Of a stretch of 64,000 bases of DNA, positions 37,987-47,040 are shown piece after piece. The stretch comes from Alsobacter metallidurans (lineage in GTDB: Bacteria; Pseudomonadota; Alphaproteobacteria; Rhizobiales; Beijerinckiaceae): contig NZ_BMES01000001.1 of NCBI RefSeq assembly GCF_014636935.1, positions 434,001 through 498,000 on the forward strand, read 5' to 3'. Under the pieces are notes generated by a model. That model searched no databases. It was not told the DNA's origin and saw only the letters and a program-made list of their open reading frames with translations. The position numbers and the translations under genes were made by a program. The first letter of the stretch is position 1, and each line of letters opens with the position of its first letter.

Positions 37987-39251
37987 TGCATTCGGGAATC
38001 GCCACGATGCAGGACTCCGCCGAACTCGGCCAGGCGCACCATCTCGCCAACGTCCCGCGCATCGCCATCCAGGCGTTTTGCGAGACATCCGAGGTCGCCT
38101 CGATGATCGAAACGTCCGCGCGCGACCGGCGCATGGACAAGGTCCACCTGAAGGTCCAGATGGGCGGCGCCCACGCGGCCGCCGAAGTTTATCGCACGGC
38201 CGCGACGCCGAACCTTATCATCCTCGAATACGCCCAGGGCGACGGCCGCAAGCTGCTCGCCTCCCTGGACGAGCTGGCCGAGTCCTGCGACTCCGGCACC
38301 AAGGTGGTGGTGATCGGCCACGTCAACGACGTGGTGCTTTATCGCGATCTGTTGCGGCGGGGCATCAGCGACTACCTGATCGCGCCGATCAGCCCCATCG
38401 ACTTCATCCGAGCGGTGTCGGAACTCTACAACGCGCCGGGCGCCGACCCGGTCGGGCGCACCATCGCGGTGATCGGAGCCAAGGGCGGCGTCGGCGCCTC
38501 GACGATCTCGCACAACCTTGCCTGGGCGATCTCGCGCGGCCTGGCGACCTCCACGGTGATCGCCGACCTCGACCTGCCGTTCGGCACGGCCGGGCTCGAC
38601 TTCAACCAGGATCCCCCGCAGGGCATCGCCGAGGCGGTTTTCTCGCCGGAGCGCCTCGACGCCGCCTTTCTCGACCGCCTCCTGTCCAAGTGCTCCGAGC
38701 AGCTGAGCCTGCTCGCCGCGCCTGCGACCCTGGACCGTCTCTACGATTTCGGCGAAACGAGCTTCGACGCCGTGATCGACATTCTGCGCGCCTCGACGCC
38801 CTGCATCGTGCTCGACATGCCGCACCAGTGGACCGCGTGGTCCCGGCGCATGCTGATCGGCGCGGATGACATCGTGATCGTGGCGGCGCCGGACCTCGCG
38901 AACCTGCGCAACGCCAAGGTGCTGATGGACAACCTGCGCCACGCTCGCATCAACGACCGTCGGCCCAAGCTCGTCCTCAACATGCAGGGCATGCCCAAGC
39001 GTCCCGAGATCTCGGCGGTTGAGTTCGCCAAGGCGCTAGACTGCGACGCGGCCGCGGTTTTCCCGTTCGATCCGCAGCTCTTCGGGACGGCGGCCAACAA
39101 CGGCCAGATGATCGCCGAGGTGCAGGCCAACGGAAAGATCACGGACAATTTCCAGGAGTTGGCCCGCATGCTCGTCGGCAAGGGCGAGACCAAGAAAGCG
39201 AGCAAGTCGCTCCTGGCGCCACTGCTGAGTCGGTTGAAGGCAAAGGCTTGA
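37986..39251 (+). CDS. cpaE: Pilus localisation ATPase-like protein CpaE/TadZ
   Basis: The 421-residue protein has a receiver-like N-terminal domain (about residues 25-150) and a MinD/ParA-like ATPase domain from about 158. The nucleotide loop reads KGGVGAST at 166-173: the first Lys of the deviant Walker A motif is kept, but the second (position 171) is Ala. That replacement is common in CpaE/TadZ proteins, which direct the pilus machine to the cell pole, and suggests weak or no ATP hydrolysis. It is translationally coupled to cpaD, and a long hairpin separates it from cpaF. Confidence 0.92.
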   Translation: MHSGIATMQDSAELGQAHHLANVPRIAIQAFCETSEVASMIETSARDRRMDKVHLKVQMGGAHAAAEVYRTAATPNLIILEYAQGDGRKLLASLDELAESCDSGTKVVVIGHVNDVVLYRDLLRRGISDYLIAPISPIDFIRAVSELYNAPGADPVGRTIAVIGAKGGVGASTISHNLAWAISRGLATSTVIADLDLPFGTAGLDFNQDPPQGIAEAVFSPERLDAAFLDRLLSKCSEQLSLLAAPATLDRLYDFGETSFDAVIDILRASTPCIVLDMPHQWTAWSRRMLIGADDIVIVAAPDLANLRNAKVLMDNLRHARINDRRPKLVLNMQGMPKRPEISAVEFAKALDCDAAAVFPFDPQLFGTAANNGQMIAEVQANGKITDNFQELARMLVGKGETKKASKSLLAPLLSRLKAKA

Positions 39252-39259
39252 CCCCGGGC

Positions 39260-39293
39260 AGGCCCGGCTCGCCGCGAGGCGGCTGCCGGGCCT
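39260..39293 (+). terminator. Hairpin between cpaE and cpaF
   Basis: AGGCCCGGC (39260-39268) pairs perfectly with GCCGGGCCT (39285-39293), followed by CGTTT. It is terminator-like with a poor U-run and may attenuate the cpaF-tadBC part or protect upstream mRNA. Confidence 0.45.
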
Positions 39294-39319
39294 CGTTTCA
39301 GGCGGCATGAGGACGCGGA

Positions 39320-40780
39320 ATGTTCGGTAAACGCAGCAACCCTGGAACAGCGAATCCGCCGACGCTTCGGCCGGCTGCGGCGCCGGTGCGAATCGAATCG
39401 ACGTCGCTCGCCGTTCCACAGCTCGAAGTGAACTCCGGGCACCACGCCAAGGCGCCGCCCCCGGCCCAGGCTGACAGAACGCGGTCGGACGACTACTACC
39501 AGACCAAGAGCACGATCTTCGGCGCCCTGATCGAGGCGATCGACCTGTCTCAGTTGAGCAAACTCGACAGCGACGCCGCGCGCGAAGAGATCCGTGACAT
39601 CGTCAACGAGATCATCTCGTTGAAGAACCTCGTGATGTCGATCGCCGAGCAGGAAGAGCTGCTCGACGACATCTGCAACGACGTGCTGGGCTACGGACCT
39701 CTCGAGCCGCTGCTGGCGCGCGACGACATCGCCGACATCATGGTCAACGGGCCCGAGAAGACCTACATCGAGGTCTCGGGCAAGATCCAGCTGACCAGCA
39801 CGCGTTTCCGTGACGCCGCCCAGCTGATGAACATCTGCCAACGCATCGTCAGCCAGGTCGGCCGTCGCGTCGATGAGTCGTCGCCCATCTGCGACGCGCG
39901 TCTGCCGGATGGCTCGCGCGTCAACGTGATCGCGCCGCCGCTCGCCATTGACGGCGCAGCGCTCACGATTCGTAAGTTCAAAAAGGACAAGCTGACGCTC
40001 GAGCAGCTGACCAAGTTTGGCTCGATCAGCCCTGAAGGCGCGCAGATCCTCCAGATCGCGGGTCGCGTGCGCTGCAACGTCGTGGTTTCGGGCGGAACGG
40101 GTTCGGGCAAGACCACCTTGCTGAACTGCCTGACTCGCTACATCGAGGACGACGAGCGCATCATCACCTGCGAGGATGCGGCCGAGCTGCAGCTCCAGCA
40201 GCCGCATGTGGTCCGCCTTGAGACCCGTCCTCCGAACCTGGAGGGCAACGGCGCGGTCACGATGCGCGACCTCGTCAAGAACTGCCTCCGCATGCGGCCT
40301 GAGCGGATCATCGTCGGCGAGGTGCGCGGACCCGAGGCGTTCGATCTCCTGCAGGCGATGAACACGGGCCATGACGGCTCCATGGGAACGCTGCACGCCA
40401 ACTCGCCGCGCGAAGCCCTGTCGCGTATCGAATCCATGATCACGATGGGCGGCTTCGCGCTGCCGTCGCGGACCATTCGCGAAATGGTGTGCTCCTCGGT
40501 GGACATCATCGTCCAGGCCGCGCGCCTGCGCGACGGCTCGCGCCGCATCACGCACATCACCGAGGTGATGGGCATGGAAGGCGACACCATCATCACCCAG
40601 GACATCATGGTTTACCGGATCCTCGGCGAGGATGCGAACGGCAAGCTCATTGGTCGCCACGAGTCGACCGGCATCGGCCGGCCGCGCATGTGGGAGCGGG
40701 CGCGCTACTACAACGAGGAAAAGCGGCTGGCCGCCGCCCTCGACGCCATGGAAGTCACCGACGACGCCAAGCTGGCCTGA
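39320..40780 (+). CDS. cpaF: Pilus assembly ATPase CpaF/TadA
   Basis: The 486-residue hexameric motor of the T2SS/T4SS ATPase family powers Flp pilus assembly from the cytoplasm. [17 protein letters not shown] (about residue 255) is Walker [12 protein letters not shown] the Asp box, [20 protein letters not shown] Walker B, and [17 protein letters not shown] the His box. The N-terminal 80 residues are variable and Pro-rich. It is followed by its membrane partners tadB and tadC with only 13-21 base gaps. Confidence 0.96.
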   Translation: MFGKRSNPGTANPPTLRPAAAPVRIESTSLAVPQLEVNSGHHAKAPPPAQADRTRSDDYYQTKSTIFGALIEAIDLSQLSKLDSDAAREEIRDIVNEIISLKNLVMSIAEQEELLDDICNDVLGYGPLEPLLARDDIADIMVNGPEKTYIEVSGKIQLTSTRFRDAAQLMNICQRIVSQVGRRVDESSPICDARLPDGSRVNVIAPPLAIDGAALTIRKFKKDKLTLEQLTKFGSISPEGAQILQIAGRVRCNVVVSGGTGSGKTTLLNCLTRYIEDDERIITCEDAAELQLQQPHVVRLETRPPNLEGNGAVTMRDLVKNCLRMRPERIIVGEVRGPEAFDLLQAMNTGHDGSMGTLHANSPREALSRIESMITMGGFALPSRTIREMVCSSVDIIVQAARLRDGSRRITHITEVMGMEGDTIITQDIMVYRILGEDANGKLIGRHESTGIGRPRMWERARYYNEEKRLAAALDAMEVTDDAKLA

Positions 40781-40801
40781 TCCTCGAGCAAGGCGAACCC
40801 G

Positions 40802-41788
40802 ATGGAACTCGACGTCAACAAGCTCGCCGTTGGACTGCTGGCCGCACTTGCGGTGGGCGGGGCCGCCTATGCGCTGATCTATCCCTATCTGACGGGCGAC
40901 GTCCGGGGTGAACAGCGGCAGAAGGCGCTCGTGGCGGCAGGGCGCAGCGCGCGCAACGGCCAGACGGCGCTGTCCGTGACTGCGCGTCGCGACAAGGTGA
41001 CGGCCAGCCTCAAGGAGATCGAGGCGCGCCAGACCGAGGCGAACAAGCTGACCCTCGACAAGATCATCGCGCAGGCCGGACTGGACTGGACCAAGCAGAA
41101 GTACTTTCTCGTCAGCGCCGCCGCAGGGGCGACATTCGCGGCCGCGCTGTTTTTTCTGACAGGCGAGATGATCGCGGCCGTGGTGGGCGTGATCGTCGGA
41201 GGCCTGGGGTTGCCGCGTTGGGCCATGAGCTTCATGCGCAAACGGCGCATGAAGAAGTTCACGGACGAGCTGCCCAACGCGATGGACGTGATCGTGCGCG
41301 GCATCCGCTCGGGCCTGCCGCTCGGCGATTGCATGCGCATCATCGCGACTGAATCCGCCGAGCCGGTCCGGAGCGAATTCCGCCAGGTCGTCGAGGCCCA
41401 GGCCATGGGCGTCACGGCCGGCGAAGCCGTCTACAAGATCTACGAGCGCGTGCCTGTCGCGGAAGCGAACTTCTTCGCCATCGTGATCACGATCCAGCAA
41501 AAATCGGGCGGTAACCTCTCTGAAGTGCTTGCAAACCTCTCCAAGGTCATCCGCGAGCGCAAGAAGATGCGCGGCAAGATCCAGGCGATGGCGATGGAGG
41601 CGAAAGCCTCGGCCTACATCATCGGATCCCTGCCGATCTTCGTGGGCGCCTCCGTTTATGCGACCACGCCCGACTACATCTCGCTGCTTTGGACCACGAT
41701 CCATGGACGCATGTTCATGGGCCTCGGCGCCTTCATGATGATCATGGGCACGCTGGTCATGCGCAAGATGATCAACTTCGAAGTGTGA
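40802..41788 (+). CDS. tadB: Pilus inner-membrane platform protein TadB
   Basis: The 328-residue protein has helices near residues 10-30, 100-140, 265-285 and 300-325 and a central T2SSF domain with AMDVIVRGIRSGLPLGDCMR and QQKSGGNLSEVLANLSKVIR. It forms the inner-membrane platform with TadC and interacts with the CpaF motor. The start lies 21 bases after the cpaF stop. Length and helix pattern are normal. Confidence 0.95.
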   Translation: MELDVNKLAVGLLAALAVGGAAYALIYPYLTGDVRGEQRQKALVAAGRSARNGQTALSVTARRDKVTASLKEIEARQTEANKLTLDKIIAQAGLDWTKQKYFLVSAAAGATFAAALFFLTGEMIAAVVGVIVGGLGLPRWAMSFMRKRRMKKFTDELPNAMDVIVRGIRSGLPLGDCMRIIATESAEPVRSEFRQVVEAQAMGVTAGEAVYKIYERVPVAEANFFAIVITIQQKSGGNLSEVLANLSKVIRERKKMRGKIQAMAMEAKASAYIIGSLPIFVGASVYATTPDYISLLWTTIHGRMFMGLGAFMMIMGTLVMRKMINFEV

Positions 41789-41801
41789 TGGACAGCCCCG
41801 C

Positions 41802-42785
41802 ATGTTGACCGCCATCTTCGTCAAGTTCACCGATCCGAAGTTCATCATGATGGTGTGCTTCGCGATCTTCGCCGCCGCGGCGGTGATCACGGTCGCGATG
41901 CCGTTCCTCGAGACCGACAAGCTGCAGAAGCGGATGCGGTCCGTGTCGGTGGAGCGGGACGCCATTCGCCAGCGGGAGCGCGAACGGCTCGGAAAGGGCG
42001 GCGGAGCATCGAAAGCTTCGCTGCGGCATGCGCCCAAGGCCTACATGAAGCAGATCGTCGAGCAGTTCAGCCTCGACAAATGGCTCGGCACCGAGGATGC
42101 GCGGCTGCAACTGAGCCGCGCCGGTTTCCGCGGACCCCAGGCCGAAATCGCGTTCCTGTTCTTTCGCTTGGTGATGCCGATCATCGGCCTCGTCGGAGCT
42201 ACGTTCTACGCCTTCGTGCTCGGCGATCCCGCGCAGACGCTCCTGATCAAGCTCGGCATCTGCATCGCGGGCGCCTATGCGGGCATCAAGGCGCCGGAAG
42301 TGTACATCCGCAACGCCATCGGCAAGCGCCAGGCGAGCATGCGCCTGGCCTTCCCGGACGCCCTGGACCTTTTGCTGATCTGCGTGGAATCCGGCATGTC
42401 GCTGGAGCACGCCTTCCGCAAGGTCGCCCAGGAGGTCGGGTCGCAGTCCGTCGCCCTGGCTGAAGAATTCACCCTCATGACGGCCGAACTGTCCTATCTG
42501 CCGGACCGCCGGCAGGCCTTCGAGAATCTCAGCAACCGCATGGGATTGGAAGTCGTGAAAAGCGTCGCGACCGCGCTCGTGCAGGCGGAGAAATACGGCA
42601 CGCCGCTGGGCCATGCGCTGCGCGTGCTGGCTCAGGAAGGACGCGACGAGCGCATGAACGTCGCCGAGAAAAAGGCCGCCGCTCTGCCGCCCAAGCTGAC
42701 GGTGCCGATGATCCTGTTTTTCCTGCCCGTGCTGCTGATCGTGATCCTGACCCCTGCGATCGTGAAGGTCTACGAGTGGAATTGA
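41802..42785 (+). CDS. tadC: Pilus inner-membrane platform protein TadC
   Basis: The 327-residue paralogue of TadB has a T2SSF domain with DALDLLLICVESGMSLEHAFRK and ALVQAEKYGTPLGHALRVLA, and hydrophobic helices at both ends. It completes the inner-membrane platform. The start is 13 bases after the tadB stop. It is the last plus-strand gene of the cluster; a terminator and the convergent tadD gene follow. Confidence 0.95.
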   Translation: MLTAIFVKFTDPKFIMMVCFAIFAAAAVITVAMPFLETDKLQKRMRSVSVERDAIRQRERERLGKGGGASKASLRHAPKAYMKQIVEQFSLDKWLGTEDARLQLSRAGFRGPQAEIAFLFFRLVMPIIGLVGATFYAFVLGDPAQTLLIKLGICIAGAYAGIKAPEVYIRNAIGKRQASMRLAFPDALDLLLICVESGMSLEHAFRKVAQEVGSQSVALAEEFTLMTAELSYLPDRRQAFENLSNRMGLEVVKSVATALVQAEKYGTPLGHALRVLAQEGRDERMNVAEKKAAALPPKLTVPMILFFLPVLLIVILTPAIVKVYEWN

Positions 42786-42868
42786 CCGACGGCCGCAAGG
42801 GCGGCCGCGCCGCCTAACCGCGGCCGCGCTCGCGCGCCGCTGGCGGTTTCGGGGTTCCGGAAACAAGC

Positions 42869-42903
42869 AAGCCGCAGACCCGCCCTCAGGCTGGCTGCGG
42901 CTT
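42869..42903. terminator. Terminator between convergent tadC and tadD
   Basis: AAGCCGCAG (42869-42877) and CTGCGGCTT (42895-42903) form a 9-bp stem extendable by one or two pairs. It has A-rich and T-rich flanks and can serve both strands. Confidence 0.7.
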
Positions 42904-42933
42904 TGCGCTTGAGAGGGCAGGGGCGTCTTGCGC

Positions 42934-43845
42934 CTATTCGGCCGGCTGGTTCGCCTGCGCGGCAAGGTCGAGCGGCCGCGTCCCGCCGGTCGGCTTCGCG
43001 GCGACGCTGGCGGCAGCCGCCTGCTGGGGCGCAGGGCGACCGGCGCTTTTCTTGGCGTCTCCGTTGCGGATCTGGGCCCAGTTGTTCGGCTGGGCCACCA
43101 TCTGCCGCATCGCGGCGACGCTTTGCGCCGCGTCGATCGGCGCGAGATCCTGGCTCGCAATCTTTTCGGCCTCCGCGAACTTGCCTTGGAGGCCGAGCAC
43201 GAGGGCGAGGTTCTGGCGCACGCGCTGGTCGGCGCCGGGAGCCTGCGCGGCCTGGCGCAGGGTCGCCTCCGCCTCGGGCAAGCGCTGCGAGAGCGCGTAG
43301 GACAGGCCCATGTTGGCGAGCACGCCCGGGTCGTTCGGGCGCAGGCGCAACGCGGCCTCGTAGAGCGACTGCGCCTCCGCGTGCTGCCCGAGCTGGTCCG
43401 CGACCGCACCTTGCGCGGACAGGACGCGCCAGTCCGGGCGCTCGGGCGTGTGCGCGCGCGCGAGCACGTCCCGCGCCTGCTCCAATTGCCCCACCTCGCT
43501 CAGCGCCTTGCCGTAGGCGGCGAGGATGTCAGTGTCCTTGGGGGTCTTGAGGGCGGCGGTCTGCAGCACCGCGACGGCCTGCTGGCGCTGGTCGATCATG
43601 CGCAGCGCGTGGGCGTAGTTCAGGCTGATGGTTTTGTCGCCCGGCTTGGCGTCGAACTTGCGGCCCCACTCCTCCGAGGACGCGCGCCACGCTTCCGTGC
43701 TGCGAGGCCCGGACGCGGCCGAGAGCGAACCCGTCGAATCGGGGCCGTCCTTCTTGCAGCCGGCGAGCCCCAGGCCGATCACGGCGACGCAGGCCAGCAG
43801 GAGCGGACGCAGCGGCGGACGGGCGGTAGGGACATAAACGCGCAT
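42934..43845 (-). CDS. tadD: TPR lipoprotein TadD
   Basis: The 303-residue protein has a lipobox at VIGLGLAGCKKD with Cys near residue 26, then four or so tetratricopeptide repeats (for example YEAALRLRPNDPGVLANMGLSYAL and the following stretch) covering about 75-230. A Gln/Ala/Pro-rich tail ends the chain. TadD is thought to be a pilotin-like assembly factor for the Tad secretin. The gene is convergent to tadC, so it is transcribed separately from the rest of the cluster. GGAGAG precedes ATG 43845. Confidence 0.9.
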   Translation of the reverse strand: MRVYVPTARPPLRPLLLACVAVIGLGLAGCKKDGPDSTGSLSAASGPRSTEAWRASSEEWGRKFDAKPGDKTISLNYAHALRMIDQRQQAVAVLQTAALKTPKDTDILAAYGKALSEVGQLEQARDVLARAHTPERPDWRVLSAQGAVADQLGQHAEAQSLYEAALRLRPNDPGVLANMGLSYALSQRLPEAEATLRQAAQAPGADQRVRQNLALVLGLQGKFAEAEKIASQDLAPIDAAQSVAAMRQMVAQPNNWAQIRNGDAKKSAGRPAPQQAAAASVAAKPTGGTRPLDLAAQANQPAE

Positions 43846-44037
43846 GACGCTCTCCAGGCCGGGGGTGGTCGGCCCTTCCGTCAATAGCTTGTTAAGGCTA
43901 ATGCTTGGTTAATTGCCGCCCGATGCCGCGACGCTCGACGTGATGGCGCGTAAGCGCACCGGAACACTTCGATCGTATTCGTTGTTGATGAAATGAGTGA
44001 AGCCCTGCTTTCCATGCAATGGAACAGGAGGCGTACA

Positions 44038-44124
44038 ATGATTATTTGCGTTCTCTGCCTGCTCTGCACAGCGGTCTTCATCGAGATCGCCGCCCATGCG
44101 CCGATGCTGGAGAACGTGGACTAG
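44038..44124 (+). CDS. Possible 28-residue membrane microprotein
   Basis: A 29-codon frame (with stop) begins at ATG 44038, preceded by AGGAGG at 44026-44031 with a 6-base spacer, about the best ribosome site in the window. The product MIICVLCLLCTAVFIEIAAH (first 20 residues) is one hydrophobic helix with three cysteines spaced i, i+3, i+6, and an acidic end. In-frame ATGs at 44014 and 43993 would give 36 or 43 residues. It lies in the 43846-44241 gap between tadD and the aminopeptidase gene, which otherwise holds nothing recognisable. I cannot name a family, and translation is unproven. Confidence 0.4.
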   Translation: MIICVLCLLCTAVFIEIAAHAPMLENVD

Positions 44125-44241
44125 GGCTGTAGTGCATTGCACAACGCCGGTGTGAAAGCCGCAAGCAGAGCCAGGCCGGAGAGCTTGCGCTTGAAGGGCC
44201 GCCCCCGCGTGTTATGAGCGGAGGCCGCTGGAGCCCCGCCG

Positions 44242-45621
44242 ATGATTGAAGTCCTGCCGTCCTCAACCGCCGACAAAGCCGTCCCGATCCTGCTCGTGAC
44301 CTCCGCCACCTGGCGCGACGCCGCCGTGGGCTTCGGCGCGCAAGCCGCCGCTTTTGCGCAGGCCAGCGGCTACACGGGTGCGGCCGGAAGCGCGTTGGCG
44401 CTGCCGGGGCACGACGGCGCGCTGGCGGCCGTTCTGTTCGGCGACGACGCGGGCGCGGCCCGGCGCGATCCCTTCCACATGGGCAAGCTTGCGGCCGCGC
44501 TGCCGCCCGGCCTGTTCCGCTTGCCCGCTGGAACGAGCGAACTCGCCTGCCTGGCGTTGCGCCTGGGCTCCTACCGCTTCGGGCGTTACCGGCAGACCAC
44601 GCCGCCGACCGCGCGCGTGATCGCGCCCGACGGCGTTGACGCCGTCGAGGTCGACCGCATCGCCGGCGCGGTCGCGGCGGGACGCGACCTCATCAACACG
44701 CCGGCGAACGACCTCGGGCCCGAGGAGCTCGAGCAGGCCGTGCGCACCCTCGCGGGCCGCCACCGGGCGGGCGTCAAGGTTGTGACCGGCGACGACCTCC
44801 TGGCGCAGGGCTTCCCGATGGTGCACGCGGTGGGGCGGGCCTCCAGCCGCGCGCCGCGTCTCATCGACATGACCTGGGGCGAGAGCTTTAACCCCAAGGT
44901 GACGCTGGTCGGCAAGGGCGTCTGCTTCGACACGGGCGGGCTGAACATCAAGCCGGACGCCTCCATGCTGCTGATGAAAAAGGACATGGGCGGCGCCGCC
45001 ACCGCGCTGGCGATCGCCCAGATGGTCATGGAGGCGCGGCTCAAGCTGCGGCTGCGGGTCATCATTCCGGCCGTGGAGAACAGCATCTCGGGCTCGGCCT
45101 TCCGGCCCGGCGACGTGCTCCGCAGCCGCAAGGGCCTGACGGTTGAGATCGGCAACACGGACGCGGAGGGCAGGCTCATCCTGGCCGACGCGCTGGCGCT
45201 GGCCGACGAGGAGGAGCCCGAGCTCCTGTTCGACTTCGCGACCCTGACGGGGGCGGCCCGCGTGGCGCTCGGGCCGGAGCTGCCGCCCTTCTACACGGAT
45301 GACGACGCGATGGCGGCCGAGGTCGCGCAGGCCGGCGACCGCGTCAACGATCCGGTCTGGCGGCTGCCGCTGTGGAAGCCCTACCGGTCGATGCTGGACA
45401 GCAAGATCGCCGACATTAACCACATCGGCGGGTCCTTCGCCGGGTCCGTCACGGCCGCGCTGTTTCTGCGCAGCTTCGTCGAGAAGACGGCCGCGCACGC
45501 GCATTTCGACATCTATGGCTGGGTTCCGTCCGCCAAGCCGGGCCGGCCAGAGGGCGGCGAGCCGCAGGCGGCGCGCCTCGTCTACGACATGCTGAAGCAT
45601 CGCTACGGCTCATCTGCTTAA
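44242..45621 (+). CDS. M17 leucyl aminopeptidase family protein
   Basis: The 459-residue cytosolic metallo-aminopeptidase has the M17 signatures: VGKGVCFDTGGLNIKP and MKKDMGGAATAL (metal-binding Lys and Asp), and NTDAEGRLILADAL (the family hallmark NTDAEGR). The N-terminal domain is shorter and less conserved than in PepA. It probably releases N-terminal residues during peptide turnover. It is the first gene of a conserved-looking trio with a MarR-like regulator and an NlpC/P60 peptidase, which suggests a role in recycling cell-wall or signalling peptides; that is an inference. Confidence 0.92.
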   Translation: MIEVLPSSTADKAVPILLVTSATWRDAAVGFGAQAAAFAQASGYTGAAGSALALPGHDGALAAVLFGDDAGAARRDPFHMGKLAAALPPGLFRLPAGTSELACLALRLGSYRFGRYRQTTPPTARVIAPDGVDAVEVDRIAGAVAAGRDLINTPANDLGPEELEQAVRTLAGRHRAGVKVVTGDDLLAQGFPMVHAVGRASSRAPRLIDMTWGESFNPKVTLVGKGVCFDTGGLNIKPDASMLLMKKDMGGAATALAIAQMVMEARLKLRLRVIIPAVENSISGSAFRPGDVLRSRKGLTVEIGNTDAEGRLILADALALADEEEPELLFDFATLTGAARVALGPELPPFYTDDDAMAAEVAQAGDRVNDPVWRLPLWKPYRSMLDSKIADINHIGGSFAGSVTAALFLRSFVEKTAAHAHFDIYGWVPSAKPGRPEGGEPQAARLVYDMLKHRYGSSA

Positions 45622-45695
45622 CCCTGCCGCGAGCGCGCGCTTGCCGGACGGTAGCATTGCGCCGATAGTTCGGACCCGAAACGATCGGGTCCCGC

Positions 45696-46046
45696 ATGTC
45701 AGCCGTCCTTCGCCCCATCCAGGCCCTGAAGCTCTGGCATGACGTCACCCTCGAGCAGGTGCGCGACGGCGAGCAGGATCTTTCCGCCCGCCAGACCGCG
45801 ATCCTGCTCTCGATTTACCTGGAGGCGCCGCCTCACACGGTTCGGGGGCTCGCCAAGAAGCTCGGCGTCACCAAGCCGGCCATCACGCGCGCGCTGGACA
45901 CGATGGGCAAGATGGAGTTGGTCAGCCGCAAGCGCGACGACGCGGACCGGCGCAACGTCATCGTGCAACGAACCGTAAAAGGCGCCCTGTATGTTGAAAG
46001 GCTCGGCGACGTCATCGTCGCCCGCGCAAAGGATCTGCCCCGATGA
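45696..46046 (+). CDS. MarR-like winged-helix regulator
   Basis: The 116-residue protein has a winged helix with TVRGLAKKLGVTKPAITRALDTMGKMELVSRKRD, in which GVTKPAITRAL is the recognition helix and RKRDDADRRNVIV the wing. It resembles MarR but lacks the long terminal dimerisation helices. The stop overlaps the next ATG (ATGA), so it is coupled to the NlpC/P60 gene and likely regulates this operon. The signal is unknown. Confidence 0.85.
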   Translation: MSAVLRPIQALKLWHDVTLEQVRDGEQDLSARQTAILLSIYLEAPPHTVRGLAKKLGVTKPAITRALDTMGKMELVSRKRDDADRRNVIVQRTVKGALYVERLGDVIVARAKDLPR

Positions 46047-46894
46047 CGCAACTGGACCGGCGCATCACCCCCGTGCGGCCTGACCTCGCCGCCGAAAAAC
46101 TGCGCGGGCAGGTGGACGCCCCGCGTTTCGCCGAGCCCCGGCCTATGCGCCTCGTCACGCCCGCGGCCTGGATCCGTCGCTCGCCGACCCCGGACGCGCC
46201 GGCCGACACGCAGGCGCTGTTCGGCGAGCATTTCGACGCCTATGAGATCACGGACGAGGGTTGGGCCTGGGGCCAATTGGCCACCGACGGCTATGTCGGC
46301 TGGATGTCGGCCGAAGCGCTCGCGCCCGCCGCCGAGCCGACCCACCGGGTCGCGGTGCTGCGGACCTTCGTGTATCCGGGCCCCAGCATCAAGATCACGC
46401 CCTCCGAGGCGATCTCCATCGGCTCGCGCATCGTGGTGGAGCGCCTGCAGGGCGCCTTCGCGGTCACGGCTTCGGGGGGCTTCATCTTCGCCGACCACCT
46501 CGCGCCCCTCGACGCCGCCGAGGATGACTTCGTCGCCGTGGCCGAGCGCTTCGTGGGCGTGCCCTATCTGTGGGGCGGCCGCACCAGCCTCGGGCTCGAC
46601 TGCTCGGGCCTGGTGCAACTGTCGCTCGCCGCCAGCGGGCGAAAATGCCCGCGCGACAGCGACATGCAGGAAGCCGGGCTCGGCGAGCCGGTGGCCGACT
46701 GGGAAGCCGAGCCCCTGCGGCGTGGCGATTTTGTGTTCTGGAAGGGCCACATCGGCGTGATGCAGGACGCCGAGCGCCTCCTCCACGCCAACGGAACCCA
46801 CATGCTGGTGGTGTCCGAGCCCTTCGCCGAGGCGCGGGCGCGCATTCTCGAAAAGACCGGGGCCGACGTGACGAGCGTCCGCCGGCTGGTTTAG
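46043..46894 (+). CDS. C40 family peptidase (SH3 plus NlpC/P60)
   Basis: The 283-residue protein has bacterial SH3-like segments in the first half (EGWAWGQLATDGYVGWMSAEAL, about 70-90) and a C-terminal NlpC/P60 domain from about 165. The catalytic Cys is at about residue 187 in LDCSGLVQLSL, and the His is in FWKGHIGVMQD. Such enzymes cut peptidoglycan stem peptides between D-Glu and diaminopimelate. No signal peptide is visible, so it may act on recycled muropeptides in the cytosol, like the YkfC-type enzymes, and its partner could be the aminopeptidase two genes upstream. Confidence 0.92.
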   Translation: MTQLDRRITPVRPDLAAEKLRGQVDAPRFAEPRPMRLVTPAAWIRRSPTPDAPADTQALFGEHFDAYEITDEGWAWGQLATDGYVGWMSAEALAPAAEPTHRVAVLRTFVYPGPSIKITPSEAISIGSRIVVERLQGAFAVTASGGFIFADHLAPLDAAEDDFVAVAERFVGVPYLWGGRTSLGLDCSGLVQLSLAASGRKCPRDSDMQEAGLGEPVADWEAEPLRRGDFVFWKGHIGVMQDAERLLHANGTHMLVVSEPFAEARARILEKTGADVTSVRRLV

Positions 46895-46916
46895 AAAAAC
46901 CGCAGCGCCTCCCCGC

Positions 46917-47001
46917 CGTCATTGCGAGCCGGAGGCGAAGCAATCCAGTCTGAAAGCCCGGCGTTCGGGCTGGATTGCTTCGCTGCGCTCGTAACGACGG
47001 G
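46917..47001. repeat. Family A palindromic repeat
   Basis: The arms CGTCATTGCGAGCCGGAGGC and GCTGCGCTCGTAACGACGGG are inverted around CCCGGCGTTCGGGC. It separates the convergent NlpC/P60 and ghrA genes and ends 40 bases before the ghrA stop. Confidence 0.85.
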
Positions 47002-47040
47002 AGTGTGGCCCTGCCTTCGCGCGGGCTCCCGGAACCGGCT

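Noticed and set aside
38741-42037. A 1098-codon open frame on the minus strand opposite cpaE, cpaF and tadB
   Set aside because: It is antisense to three well-recognised pilus genes, is rich in Arg and His as GC-rich shadow frames are, and shows no domain.
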